Assembly: GCF_003265345.1 (NCBI RefSeq)
Contig: NZ_QFWW01000008.1
Span: 94,290 to 158,289, forward strand
DNA: 64,000 nucleotides
From: Lentzea terrae
GTDB lineage: Bacteria; Actinomycetota; Actinomycetes; Mycobacteriales; Pseudonocardiaceae
Direction of reading: 5' to 3'
Shown: positions 18,263-26,081 of the stretch, piece by piece
How the letters are laid out: the number at the start of each line of letters is the position of its first letter
Position numbering within the stretch: the stretch's first letter is position 1
The notes under the pieces: model-generated
Seen by the model: only the letters and a program-made list of their open reading frames with translations
The model's database searches: none
What the model was told of the DNA's origin: nothing
Program-made: the position numbers and the translations under genes

Positions 18263-18296
18263 GGGTTCGGTTTACGTCAACGGAGGTGAACGCGGA

Positions 18297-18319
18297 GGGG
18301 CCAGTCCCGAACTGGCCCC
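18297..18319. promoter_or_regulatory. hairpin in the 5' region of the S8 protease gene
   Basis: GGGGCCAGT and its exact complement flank a 5-nt loop. It lies 35-57 bp upstream of the protease start and 63 bp before the divergent small gene, with no gene reading into it, so it is unlikely to be an ordinary terminator. An operator or a leader hairpin is possible. Confidence 0.4.
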
Positions 18320-18336
18320 TTACCCCTGCGCGTATC

Positions 18337-18352
18337 ATTGGTGTAGACCAAT
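18337..18352. promoter_or_regulatory. DasR-responsive element (dre)-like palindrome
   Basis: ATTGGTGTAGACCAAT is a 16-bp near-perfect palindrome. It resembles the DasR consensus ACTGGTCTAGACCACT, with the TGGT-N4-ACCA core intact. It lies between the divergent S8 protease and 86-aa genes. DasR represses amino-sugar and development genes and is released by glucosamine-6-phosphate. Other HutC-type GntR regulators can bind similar sites. Confidence 0.6.
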
Positions 18353-18381
18353 TCCGTGAGCACTCCTGGAGGGTGACGGAC

Positions 18382-18642
18382 ATGCCGAGATTCACCCGGT
18401 TCAGCCTGGACGGTGTCCAGAGGTTGAGCAGTGCCGGGCAGTTCCACTGGACGGACGCCTCGGTCACGCTCGTCCGCGTCGACTCGAAAGGGGTGGTCCG
18501 GCAGGCGAAGTCGCTGGCCGAGAAGCGCGCGATGCTCGCCGCCGCGTCGGACAACGACCTGGTGCTGGCCGGCGGACGCGAGGTGGTGGCGCTCGACGAC
18601 ATCTCCGCGGCACGTGCCGCGCTGACGGACATGAGCCGCTAA
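18382..18642 (+). CDS. 86-aa hypothetical protein
   Basis: A small gene with ATG 18382 preceded by GGAGGG. The product (MPRFTRFSLDGVQRLSSAGQ..., ending AARAALTDMSR) is soluble and mixed charge, without signal peptide or membrane segment. I do not recognise the family. It is divergent from the S8 protease, shares the DasR-like promoter region, and precedes the xylanase on the same strand by 180 bp. Coding support is its RBS and actinomycete-like codon use. Confidence 0.6.
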   Translation: MPRFTRFSLDGVQRLSSAGQFHWTDASVTLVRVDSKGVVRQAKSLAEKRAMLAAASDNDLVLAGGREVVALDDISAARAALTDMSR

Positions 18643-18674
18643 ATCTTTTAGCGGGGCCCCAGGTCGATCGGACC

Positions 18675-18697
18675 ATTTTCGAAAATTTGTCGAAAAT
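18675..18697. promoter_or_regulatory. AT-rich palindrome and direct repeat upstream of xylanase
   Basis: ATTTTCGAAAAT (18675-18686) is a perfect 12-bp palindrome. Its half TCGAAAAT recurs at 18690-18697, exactly 11 bp (about one helical turn) after the first copy. The cluster is 126-148 bp upstream of the GH11 start and very AT-rich for this genome. It resembles the CGAAA/TTTCG-type elements described upstream of some Streptomyces xylanase genes and probably binds a sugar-responsive repressor. Confidence 0.55.
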
Positions 18698-18822
18698 TGT
18701 TGGCGGCATTACTGCGTCGCCACGGCGCTGCTAGCGTCGCCGACCGGATGACCATTGCCTCTCAGGGCTCGAATCGCCCTGATCTGCTGCCGTGCCGACC
18801 TCGATGACGAGGAGTCCCGCAC

Positions 18823-19518
18823 ATGTCCGAAACCAGTTCTCGACCGTCGAGCCGCAAACGCGGCCGTGCCGCCCTGCTCGTCCGCAGCGCCTGCATGGCG
18901 CTGGTCATCGCATTGACGCCAGGTGTGGCCGGCGCTGACGTGGGTATCGCGGCGACGTGTTCCAGCCAGACGGGCAACCACGGTGGCTACTACTATTCGT
19001 TCTGGACTGATGGTGGCGGCAGGGTTTGCATGGAGTTCGGCTCCGGCGGCAACTACAGCACCTCGTGGAGCAATGTCGGCAACTTCGTCGGCGGCAAGGG
19101 CTGGAGCAACGGTTCCCGGCGGACCGTGAACTACTCCGGCAGCTTCAACCCGTCCGGCAACGCGTATCTGACGCTGTACGGATGGACGTCGAACCCGCTC
19201 GTCGAGTACTACATCGTCGACAACTGGGGCACTTATCGGCCCACCGGCACCTACAAGGGCACCGTCACCAGCGACGGCGGCACGTACGACATCTACCAGA
19301 CGATGCGGTACAACGCGCCGTCCGTCGAAGGCAACAAGACCTTCCCGCAGTTCTGGAGCGTCCGGCAGCAGAAGCGGACCGGCGGATCCATCACCACCGG
19401 CAACCACTTCGACGCGTGGAACCGGGCCGGCATGCGGCTGGGCAACTTCAGCTACTACATGGTCCTCGCGACCGAGGGATACCGGAGCAGCGGCAACTCC
19501 AACATCACGGTGAGGTGA
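18823..19518 (+). CDS. secreted GH11 endo-1,4-beta-xylanase
   Basis: A 231-aa single-domain xylanase. The signal peptide ends near GVAGA. The GH11 jelly roll is clear: [11 protein letters not shown], the nucleophile glutamate in [12 protein letters not shown] (near residue 127) and the acid/base glutamate in ATEGYRSSG (near 216), plus [15 protein letters not shown]. It cuts the xylan backbone, complementing the GH62 debranching enzyme. There is no carbohydrate-binding module. GAGGAG precedes ATG by 9 nt; an AT-rich operator lies upstream and a strong terminator follows. Confidence 0.95.
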   Translation: MSETSSRPSSRKRGRAALLVRSACMALVIALTPGVAGADVGIAATCSSQTGNHGGYYYSFWTDGGGRVCMEFGSGGNYSTSWSNVGNFVGGKGWSNGSRRTVNYSGSFNPSGNAYLTLYGWTSNPLVEYYIVDNWGTYRPTGTYKGTVTSDGGTYDIYQTMRYNAPSVEGNKTFPQFWSVRQQKRTGGSITTGNHFDAWNRAGMRLGNFSYYMVLATEGYRSSGNSNITVR

Positions 19519-19527
19519 GAGGCCGCC

Positions 19528-19563
19528 CTGCGTGGGGATCCGAGGCGGCGGATCCCCACGCAG
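19528..19563. terminator. strong bidirectional terminator hairpin
   Basis: A perfect 15-bp inverted repeat (19528-19542 and 19549-19563; left arm CTGCGTGGGGATCCG) with a 6-nt loop. It is placed between the convergent xylanase and the 147-aa gene, which ends at 19566. Confidence 0.9.
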
Positions 19564-19565
19564 CC

Positions 19566-20009
19566 CTAGAAGGCGTCTTCGGTGAAGTCGCTCGGCATGT
19601 CGTCGTCGAAGTCGCCGCGCGACTTTCTGGTGCGCTGCTGACCCGCGGCGATGATCTCGTCGAGGTTCTGGCCCTCCTTGATCGCCGTGTACGCCCGCTT
19701 CAGCGACGGCATGCTGGTCTGCATCGCGCGTTGCACATCGGGATCGTTGACGGCCTGGCCGGACGAGATGTCCCGCCAGGACAGCTGGCCCGAGTCGACC
19801 TTGCGCTGCAGGTCCTTCAGCGCGTTCGGCGCGTCCTTGGAGCGGGCGAACTTCTCGATCTCGGCGATGTCCGCGGGGGAGAGGTCGCCGCCGCGGGTCT
19901 GCACCCTGGCCGCCTGCTGGGCGACCTGTTCCAGCCGCGCGCCCCTGGCGTCGAGATCTTGTTGCCACGCCTGCAACTGCTGGCGAGCGCTGTCGTACGG
20001 GAACGTCAT
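19566..20009 (-). CDS. 147-aa hypothetical protein of a type VII-type module
   Basis: A helical, soluble protein (SARQQLQAWQQDLDARGARLE near the start, an acidic tail ending SDFTEDAF). Its first 40 residues are predicted coiled coil, as in ESX-associated helical proteins. It is the third gene of a minus-strand unit with an EspC-like protein and a WNG-containing protein, 32 nt after the latter. I do not recognise a named family. An accessory or chaperone of the upstream secreted protein is the context-based guess. Confidence 0.65.
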   Translation of the reverse strand: MTFPYDSARQQLQAWQQDLDARGARLEQVAQQAARVQTRGGDLSPADIAEIEKFARSKDAPNALKDLQRKVDSGQLSWRDISSGQAVNDPDVQRAMQTSMPSLKRAYTAIKEGQNLDEIIAAGQQRTRKSRGDFDDDMPSDFTEDAF

Positions 20010-20041
20010 TTTCTCACCGCCTGAACTGAAGTGGTCTGTTC

Positions 20042-20893
20042 CTACTCGCGCTCGAACTTCAACGCCTTGTCATGCGCGCTGTTCGCCTTGTATGCGCCCT
20101 TGGCCGCGCCCCACGCGCCGCTGACCGCGGCGGACGAGCCGTCGCTCAGCTTCTCGGTGCCGTCCTGCCACGTGTCGACCACGTCGAAGAAGTCGTTGAC
20201 GTCGCGCACGTCGGGGATCCTGGCCAGTGCGGTGCCCATCAGCTTGAGGCCGTCGATCATGCTCTTGACGCCCTCGATGAGCGTCTGCATGGACAGGATG
20301 AGCTTGCGCACCTGGTCGACGATCTGGACCACGTCGTAGACCATCCACACGGCGCGGCCCCAGCCGACGAGCGGGATCCACGAGGTCATCGCGGCCTTCA
20401 TCAGCTTGTCGCAGATCTTGTCGAGCAACGTCAGCGCGAGCTTCGCGGCCGACCGGCAGGAGCTCGCCATGTTCTTGAAGCGGTCGCCGATGAACTTCGC
20501 GACCTGGGAGTCCCACTCGATCGCCGTGGTCCACGTGCGGCGCATGCGGTTCTCGAAGCTCTGGGCGGCGCCGCCGTTCCAGTGCGGCGAGAGTTCCTCG
20601 ATGCCGTTGTGCACGTTGTGCCGCACGTTGTCGAGCGCCTTGGCGACCCGGTCCCACGCCGCGGCGTTCGCGTCGATCTTCTCGAAGTCGCCCGCCAGCG
20701 GCATGACCAGATCGCGCACCAGGTCGTCGCCGGTGACCTTCTGGTAGATCCAGTTGACGCCCTGGATCTTCCAGCCGGCCGCCTCGATCAGCTCCTTGAC
20801 GGTCTGCCGGCCGGGCCGGTCGGTGGGCGCGGCCCGCAGCGCGACATTCGGATCTTCAATGTCCTGGTAGCCGTTGCACACTCCGCCGCTCAT
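20042..20893 (-). CDS. WXG100-like type VII secretion substrate candidate
   Basis: A 283-aa mostly helical protein. The middle carries a WXG-type turn between helices (HWNGGAAQSFENRMRR), followed by long amphipathic or hydrophobic helices (WIPLVGWGRAVWMVYDVVQIV). This is the arrangement of larger WXG100/PPE-like ESX substrates. Its ATG overlaps the stop of the EspC-like gene (ATGA). No enzymatic toxin domain is visible at the C-terminus. Secretion through an ESX machine encoded elsewhere is inference. Confidence 0.7.
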   Translation of the reverse strand: MSGGVCNGYQDIEDPNVALRAAPTDRPGRQTVKELIEAAGWKIQGVNWIYQKVTGDDLVRDLVMPLAGDFEKIDANAAAWDRVAKALDNVRHNVHNGIEELSPHWNGGAAQSFENRMRRTWTTAIEWDSQVAKFIGDRFKNMASSCRSAAKLALTLLDKICDKLMKAAMTSWIPLVGWGRAVWMVYDVVQIVDQVRKLILSMQTLIEGVKSMIDGLKLMGTALARIPDVRDVNDFFDVVDTWQDGTEKLSDGSSAAVSGAWGAAKGAYKANSAHDKALKFERE

Positions 20894-21246
20894 TCACCCA
20901 CCCCCAGGAACCGCCCCAGCCAGGACGGGGGCTCCGCCTTGCCGCCCGCGGTGTCGATCAGGCAGACCCCGATCTCGTCCGCCTTCTCGTAGGCGCGGGC
21001 CGACTTGACCAACGACTCGGCGTCCTGGCTCATCTTCTTGTTGGCGGCGTCGAGCGTCTCGCCGTAGAGCTGCGCGACCCCGGTCACGACGGGGTCGAGC
21101 AGCGACAGCAGCCCGGTGAACCCGGCCGTGTCCCCACCCTTGACGATCGCGTGCTCCCGGATCGCCAGGAAGTGCTCGGCCTGACGTTCGAGGAGCCCGC
21201 TGTAGCCGCGCAGCTCATCTGGCACGACGTGGAACATCTCTCCCAT
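20890..21246 (-). CDS. EspC-like ESX-associated protein
   Basis: A 118-aa protein beginning MGEMFHVVPDELRGYSGLLE. The opening 'V-P-D-E-L' followed by long helices matches the EspC/DUF2580 family of type VII-associated small proteins. The start is uncertain: ATGs at 21255, 21246 and 21237 are all in frame and none has a strong RBS. First gene of the three-gene unit, coupled by ATGA to the WXG-like gene. The region 21256-21448 up to the divergent protease gene carries the promoters; no distinct operator is seen. Confidence 0.7.
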   Translation of the reverse strand: MGEMFHVVPDELRGYSGLLERQAEHFLAIREHAIVKGGDTAGFTGLLSLLDPVVTGVAQLYGETLDAANKKMSQDAESLVKSARAYEKADEIGVCLIDTAGGKAEPPSWLGRFLGVGE

Positions 21247-21448
21247 GGCGGCCATGACGCCTGACCCCGACGTGCGGTTCCATCGCATTCGGCCCAATAG
21301 GCAAACCGAATCACCGGCGGGTCGGATGTGATCATCAGCACACCGTCTGGGCGGCCAGACGTGACAACCCGGCCTCGCCTGATCGGCGTTTCCTCCCCTG
21401 TAGGCCACGGCTTTCCGCTGTGGTCGTTCGTTGCATGGGGGTTTTTCT

Positions 21449-22858
21449 TTGAACAGACACAAGCGTCGAATCCTGACCCGCGTGATCGCCGTCGGTTGCT
21501 TGGCGGCGGCGGTGCTCGCTGCCGGGCAGCCGGTTGTGGCGAGCACCGACGTGACCGGCGACCGGCCGGCCACCGCCACGGCAGTTGAGGTGTTCACCGC
21601 GGCGCCCGAGTTGCCGGACCAGCTCGCCGACGACGTGGCGCAGGCCCTGGAGGCGGCGGAGGCGCGTGCCGAGGCGGACCCGGCGGACCTCGCGCCTCCT
21701 TACGTCGACCGAGCCACCGGCCGGATCGTCGCGGGCGTGCGCACCGGCGCCGACTCGACGAAGACCGCCTACGCGGCAGGCAGCATCGGCGTTGATCCGT
21801 CCACTGTGGACAACGGGAACGACGACGCGAACCAGGACGGCCTCGAGACCGGCAAGACCGAGGAACCGGCGTCCGAGACCGCAGCGGCCGAGCCGGAAGC
21901 CGCGCAGGCGGTCGTCATCCCGAAGCTCTTCTACCCGAGCACGCCGAAGGCCAAGTACAGCCTGGCCGACCTCGACGCCGTGAAGGACGCGGTGCTGGAG
22001 TCCGACGTGCCCGGTGTGCAGAACCTGTACGCCGCGTCCGTGGACGCCGAGCGCAACCGCGTGGTGGTGCGTGCCTCGGCGCTCACCGAGGAGACCCGTA
22101 CGGTGCTGGCGAGCAAGTACGGCGCCGACAAGGTCGCGGTGCACCTCGCTCCGAACACGTTCTTGCAGAAGCAGGTCAGCCGGGACAACGACGCCAACCC
22201 GTTCTTCGGCGGTTCCACCACCAACACCAACGCGGGCACCTGCACGGTCGGGTTCTCCTGGACGCACGAGGGCGAGAGCTACTTCCTCACCGCCGGGCAC
22301 TGCACGAGTGCCAACAGCGACGTGCGGATGCCGCGCTACGGCAGCCAGAAGGTCGGCAAGGTCGTCAAGGACAACTGGAACAACACCACCGGCTCGACCA
22401 AGATGAGCGGTGTGTCGTACTACAGCGGTGACCTCGCGCTGGTGAAGATGAACGGCAGCTGGAAGACCGCGGGCAAGATGTACGTCGGCGGGCCGGACTC
22501 GAGCACCTATCGGAAGGTCAAGGGAGTCGCCAGCAGGGCGCCGAAGAAGGGCGACAAGTACTGCACGGGCGGCACCACCAAGGGCGAGCTGTGCGGCTGG
22601 AAGGTCTGGGACGCCAAGACCAACATCCGGTACGTCGACGGCGAGATGGCGCGCAACGTGACCCTGGGCAAGAAGGGCGGCACCTGCACCGGGCGTGGCG
22701 ACTCCGGCGGCCCGACCTACACGGTCAGCGGCGGGAAGATCGTCGCGAAGGGCATCATCAGCGGTGGCGGCAACTTCAACGACGGTGACTGCTCGGACGT
22801 GTTCACCGACATCCGGTTGGCTGAGAAGGCGATGCCCGGCATTGTGAAGAAGGGCTGA
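21449..22858 (+). CDS. secreted trypsin-like (S1) serine protease
   Basis: A secreted chymotrypsin-fold protease of about 469 aa. An N-terminal signal (LTRVIAVGCLAAAVLAAG) leads to an acidic propeptide of about 200 residues and then the protease domain with His in YFLTAGHCTS (near residue 283), Asp in YSGDLALVKM (near 328) and Ser in GRGDSGGPTY (near 417). Four cysteines form the usual disulfides. The start is probably TTG 21449, preceded by a GGGGG stretch; an alternative TTG at 21431 adds six residues. It lies between two type VII-like modules. A perfect hairpin ends it. Confidence 0.88.
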   Translation: MNRHKRRILTRVIAVGCLAAAVLAAGQPVVASTDVTGDRPATATAVEVFTAAPELPDQLADDVAQALEAAEARAEADPADLAPPYVDRATGRIVAGVRTGADSTKTAYAAGSIGVDPSTVDNGNDDANQDGLETGKTEEPASETAAAEPEAAQAVVIPKLFYPSTPKAKYSLADLDAVKDAVLESDVPGVQNLYAASVDAERNRVVVRASALTEETRTVLASKYGADKVAVHLAPNTFLQKQVSRDNDANPFFGGSTTNTNAGTCTVGFSWTHEGESYFLTAGHCTSANSDVRMPRYGSQKVGKVVKDNWNNTTGSTKMSGVSYYSGDLALVKMNGSWKTAGKMYVGGPDSSTYRKVKGVASRAPKKGDKYCTGGTTKGELCGWKVWDAKTNIRYVDGEMARNVTLGKKGGTCTGRGDSGGPTYTVSGGKIVAKGIISGGGNFNDGDCSDVFTDIRLAEKAMPGIVKKG

Positions 22859-22871
22859 CAAGTCCTGTTCT

Positions 22872-22902
22872 CGGGTGGCCGGGCTGCGTGCCCGGCCACC
22901 CG
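22872..22902. terminator. bidirectional terminator hairpin
   Basis: A perfect 13-bp inverted repeat (CGGGTGGCCGGGC, 22872-22884, complement 22890-22902) around a 5-nt loop, between the convergent S1 protease and the DUF1353 gene. Confidence 0.88.
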
Positions 22903-22909
22903 CCGGCAA

Positions 22910-23722
22910 CTAGGCCGCTTCTGTGGCTGGCCCTGACGTTCCTCTCACCTTGCGGGCTGCCCCTTCCCAGAGTTTCTTGATCCACGCGCGAGCCTTTCTG
23001 ATCGCCGCAGGGGTCTGCCTGGCTCCGTCCCAGAAGAAGACGACGAACATCACGGCGTAGGTGAAGAGAATCACCGAGATCAGGAGCGGGCCGGCGAGAA
23101 TACCGATCATTGGCAAGCTCCAGTCGCGCCCCCAAAAGGCCGATACGACGAGTGCGAATCCCAGCACGCCGAACCAGAGTGTGTCCAAGCCGAGCCAGTG
23201 GACTCCGAACGCGGTCAGCGCCAGCCCGGCCAGCGCAGCTATGCCGATGCTGAGGTGCAACAAGAGCAGAAGGCACCGGTGCGGTCCGTAACTGAAGTAC
23301 TTGCCCAGCGCCACACCCGCCCAGAACACGCGCCGCCGCACCGGGCCGACGCCGACATCGGCCAGCGCCTTGCGGAACTCGTAGTCGGCCGTGCTGCGCT
23401 TCAGGAAGAGGCCCTTCTCTCCCTTCCTCTTCTTCGCTCGGATCTCCTCACACCGCTGGTCGTGCAGCAGAGCTGGAAGCAAATGCGGTCCATAGCTCGC
23501 GAGCACGCCCTGCAGGAAAGAGGGCACCGAGGCAAGGTCAGTCGTCGTTTCTCCCTCGTGAGCACTGATCTCCACGCCTACGTCACCATTGCGGTAGGTC
23601 TTGGAGAAGCCCTCGGGATACTGGTACCAGAACGGCTCCTTGATCCGGAACGTCTTAGGACCAGCGGTCTCCAAGGTGACTTGAGCAGTTTCCTCGCACG
23701 TATTGGTCTTGTAGAAGGGCAT
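22910..23722 (-). CDS. DUF1353 domain membrane protein
   Basis: A 270-aa protein. The N-terminal half matches DUF1353, a family common in phages: TTDLASVPSFLQGVLASYG, then LLPALLHDQRC and a FRKALADVGVGPVRRRVFWAGV block. The C-terminal half has three to four hydrophobic segments (IGIAALAGLALTAFGV, WFGVLGFALVVSAF, IGILAGPLLISVILFTYAV) and a basic tail. The frame is open 51 codons further upstream, but homology starts at MPFYKTNTC. Function unknown. Fusion of DUF1353 to membrane helices is less usual than the stand-alone phage form. Confidence 0.72.
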   Translation of the reverse strand: MPFYKTNTCEETAQVTLETAGPKTFRIKEPFWYQYPEGFSKTYRNGDVGVEISAHEGETTTDLASVPSFLQGVLASYGPHLLPALLHDQRCEEIRAKKRKGEKGLFLKRSTADYEFRKALADVGVGPVRRRVFWAGVALGKYFSYGPHRCLLLLLHLSIGIAALAGLALTAFGVHWLGLDTLWFGVLGFALVVSAFWGRDWSLPMIGILAGPLLISVILFTYAVMFVVFFWDGARQTPAAIRKARAWIKKLWEGAARKVRGTSGPATEAA

Positions 23723-23953
23723 GGCGGAGTCCCCTTCCGGGTTCGATCGCCCGCGTGGCGGCGCGGGTAACCCGTAGTCGCGATCCGCGCGTCCGGCGTT
23801 AGCCGTCAGGAGGCGGTCGTTGCCAACCTGCAGCCGAGCCGTCGATCCGGCAGGCGGACCATTTCGCGCGACCAACGCATCTTCGGCTGAACTGGGACCG
23901 CCTGCGATGCGTGTGCCAGCTGCTGCGGTTTTCCCGCCTACGAGGGAGGCGTT

Positions 23954-24337
23954 GTGGCTGGAAGTGCGAAGTGGGACGAGCTCAACGACAGGATCGCGCG
24001 GTTGTCGGTGACCGAGTCGTCCAGAGACGGGACGGTGCGGGTCACGGTGGCGGCCTCCGGTGTGCTGACCGGTCTGGTGCTCCGCGACGGTGCGGTGGCG
24101 GCGCAGGTCATGGAGTGCCTGGCGCGGGCGCAGGCGCGGATCCCGGACCTGTTGGGGCGAGCCCTGTTCGAGACGGTCGGGCCGAACGACCCCGCCGCGG
24201 AGCTCGTCGTGGCCGACGCGAGAAAGCGGTTTCCCGAACCGGCTCCGCGGGCCGCGTGGCAGCCGCGCAGACAGCGGGTGCCGGACCGCGTGGATGACGA
24301 CTGGGACGGGCAGAGCGTCATGGAGGACGGGATCTGA
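23954..24337 (+). CDS. YbaB/EbfC-family-like small protein
   Basis: A 127-aa protein starting at GTG with GAGGGAGG 4 nt upstream. The middle (GTVRVTVAASGVLTGLVLRDG, then helices VMECLARAQARI) resembles the YbaB/EbfC fold often found beside WXG100 genes in actinomycetes. It is coupled by ATGA to the EspC-like gene and then to the toxin gene. Family members bind DNA or act as adaptors; here the role in a type VII effector unit is unknown. The upstream gap 23723-23953 holds the divergent promoters only. Confidence 0.7.
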   Translation: MAGSAKWDELNDRIARLSVTESSRDGTVRVTVAASGVLTGLVLRDGAVAAQVMECLARAQARIPDLLGRALFETVGPNDPAAELVVADARKRFPEPAPRAAWQPRRQRVPDRVDDDWDGQSVMEDGI

Positions 24338-24654
24338 TGAGCGATTCGTTCGAAGTGGACACGACGGCGCTGACCGCGCACTCGATCAACGTGGTCAGGC
24401 TGTCCGACGAGCTCCGGTCCACAGTGGAGCTGGCCGGTGGGCAGAACATCACCGGCGACGCGTACGGGCAGACCGGCCGGCCGTTCGCCGCGCTGCTCGG
24501 TGAGTTGGCGGAGGCCGGGATGGCGACGCTGCGGCTGGCCGTCGAGTGCCTGGAGGCGGAGGCGGCGAAGGTGCGGGCGTCGGCCGCGGAGTTCGACCGG
24601 CGGGAAGGCGAGTCGGTTGACGGGATTCGCACGGCGGGAAGTGGGCTCCGATGA
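24337..24654 (+). CDS. EspC/WXG100-like secretion partner
   Basis: A 105-aa helical hairpin-type protein (SDSFEVDTTALTAHSINVVR at the start; LAEAGMATLRLAVECLEAEA in the second helix), typical of EspC-like or ESX-targeting partners. Overlaps of 1 and 4 nt with its neighbours show tight coupling to the toxin gene. Such partners usually pair with the N-terminal helices of the large substrate for export. Confidence 0.7.
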   Translation: MSDSFEVDTTALTAHSINVVRLSDELRSTVELAGGQNITGDAYGQTGRPFAALLGELAEAGMATLRLAVECLEAEAAKVRASAAEFDRREGESVDGIRTAGSGLR

Positions 24655-26081
24655 GGACGTCTGGTGTGTGCGATGCCGTCACCGGTTGTGGCTGGGTCGC
24701 GGGCGGTCTCGCCGCGAGCGGGGGCATGGGCGGGCTCGGTGCGGCCACGCGGCCGATCGACCAGCTCGGCTCGGCCGGGCTCGGCGCGCTCGCGGGACAG
24801 GTCCAGGAACTGCAGGACGTGGTGGACCGGTTGGCCGGCAACGCCGAAGCGATCCAGTCGTTCGCCGACACCTGGCGGCGGGTGGGCGAGTCCGTCGGGC
24901 AGGTCGGGCAGCGCCTCGGCAGCATCGCCGCGTCCGACACCGCCGGGTGGCGGGCGGATTCCGGTACCGGCTATCGGAACCGGGCCTCCGAAGTCACCGG
25001 TGCGTTGCAGGAGACGGCTTCGTTGTCGTCGATGGTCGGCACGCTCGCGGACAACATGGGGCAGGTGGTCGCCGATGCCCGGCGCACTGCCGCAGATCGG
25101 CTCGCGGACCTGGTCCAGCGGCTGGTCTCGTACGTCCGGACGGCGTCGGCGGTCGAGGGCGGCGTCACGCCGAACGTGCTGGCGCAGGCCTCCAGCATGA
25201 TCGACGCCTACCGCGCGCCGATCGTCCGTGTCGAGGACGAGGTGCGGCAGTCGATGAGCAACGTCGAGTCGTTGCTGGGCGGCGGTGGGGACACGGCGGT
25301 CGCTTCGGCCGGTGCGCAGCCAGTTCGGCTGGCGATGAACTGCGGGCCGCTCTGGCAGAAGCCCATACCAGGCGAGGTGTACACGCTCAACCCGTTCGAC
25401 GACGTCTGCGGTGGTGGCGGCGGGGGTGGCCGTTCCGGGCCGCAGGCACCGGCCAAGCCGCCGACGACGAACCTGCCGACCACTCCGCCGCCACCGAACC
25501 CGCCACCAACCAAGCCGCCGCCAACCAACCCGCCGCCGACGACCCCGCCACCAGCCAATCCACCACCGGCCAATCCTCCACCGGGCAAACCGCGGAAGTC
25601 CAAGCAGCCCACCGTTTTCGATCCCCCGCAGAAGACTCTCCAGCAGCGCAACGAGAAGGAGTTCCTCGAGCGTGAGCGCGAGCTCCTCAAACGGGACATG
25701 GAACAGCGCAAAGAGCTGGAGAAGCGGTTCAAACAGGACTACGAGCGCGGCCGCAACTACCGCGAGCAGTGCGAGGCCATCCACGGGCCGCCGCCGAACG
25801 ACGGCCGGGACTACCACGCACACCACCCCTTCCCGGCCGAGCTGCACAAGGAGTTCGCCGGAGACCGGTTCCGCATCGACACGTCCGACCCCAAGTGGTG
25901 CACCTGGGTGGACGACAAGACGCACAGCCAGATCCACAACAAGGAGAAGTACAACGACGGCTGGAGGGACTGGTTCGCCAACAACCCCAACGCCACCAGA
26001 GAGGACGCGTTGAACCGTGCGCGCGAGCTCGCCAACGGCCGCTACACGCTGCCGTGGACGAACGAGCCCTGGGCCAAGTAG
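24651..26081 (+). CDS. type VII-type polymorphic toxin, C-terminal HNH/DUF2380-like domain
   Basis: A 476-aa modular protein. Residues 1-230 are helical and LXG/WXG-like (VQELQDVVDRLAGNAEAIQS and similar). Residues 250-310 form a Gly- then Pro-rich linker, made mostly of PPP-x-N/K/T units. Residues 320-365 are a charged coiled coil. The last 100 residues carry a histidine cluster (DYHAHHPFPAELHKEF, KTHSQIHNKEK) like HNH/AHH nucleases and the DUF2380 domain of Myxococcus SitA toxins. This fits export by an ESX machine with a variable C-terminal toxin. Nuclease activity is inferred. The stop abuts the convergent TPR gene; no immunity gene follows. Confidence 0.72.
   Translation: MRTSGVCDAVTGCGWVAGGLAASGGMGGLGAATRPIDQLGSAGLGALAGQVQELQDVVDRLAGNAEAIQSFADTWRRVGESVGQVGQRLGSIAASDTAGWRADSGTGYRNRASEVTGALQETASLSSMVGTLADNMGQVVADARRTAADRLADLVQRLVSYVRTASAVEGGVTPNVLAQASSMIDAYRAPIVRVEDEVRQSMSNVESLLGGGGDTAVASAGAQPVRLAMNCGPLWQKPIPGEVYTLNPFDDVCGGGGGGGRSGPQAPAKPPTTNLPTTPPPPNPPPTKPPPTNPPPTTPPPANPPPANPPPGKPRKSKQPTVFDPPQKTLQQRNEKEFLERERELLKRDMEQRKELEKRFKQDYERGRNYREQCEAIHGPPPNDGRDYHAHHPFPAELHKEFAGDRFRIDTSDPKWCTWVDDKTHSQIHNKEKYNDGWRDWFANNPNATREDALNRARELANGRYTLPWTNEPWAK

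Noticed and set aside
15383..18289. A 968-codon plus-strand open frame
   Set aside because: Fully antisense to the S8 protease, whose catalytic triad is intact; no domain motifs.
23736..23756. GGGTTCGATC resembling a tRNA T-loop
   Set aside because: No matching acceptor, D or anticodon arms on either strand; chance similarity.
25440..25600. Regular C-rich repeats like a small tandem-repeat or CRISPR array
   Set aside because: They encode the Pro-rich linker of the toxin in frame; units are imperfect and there are no spacers.
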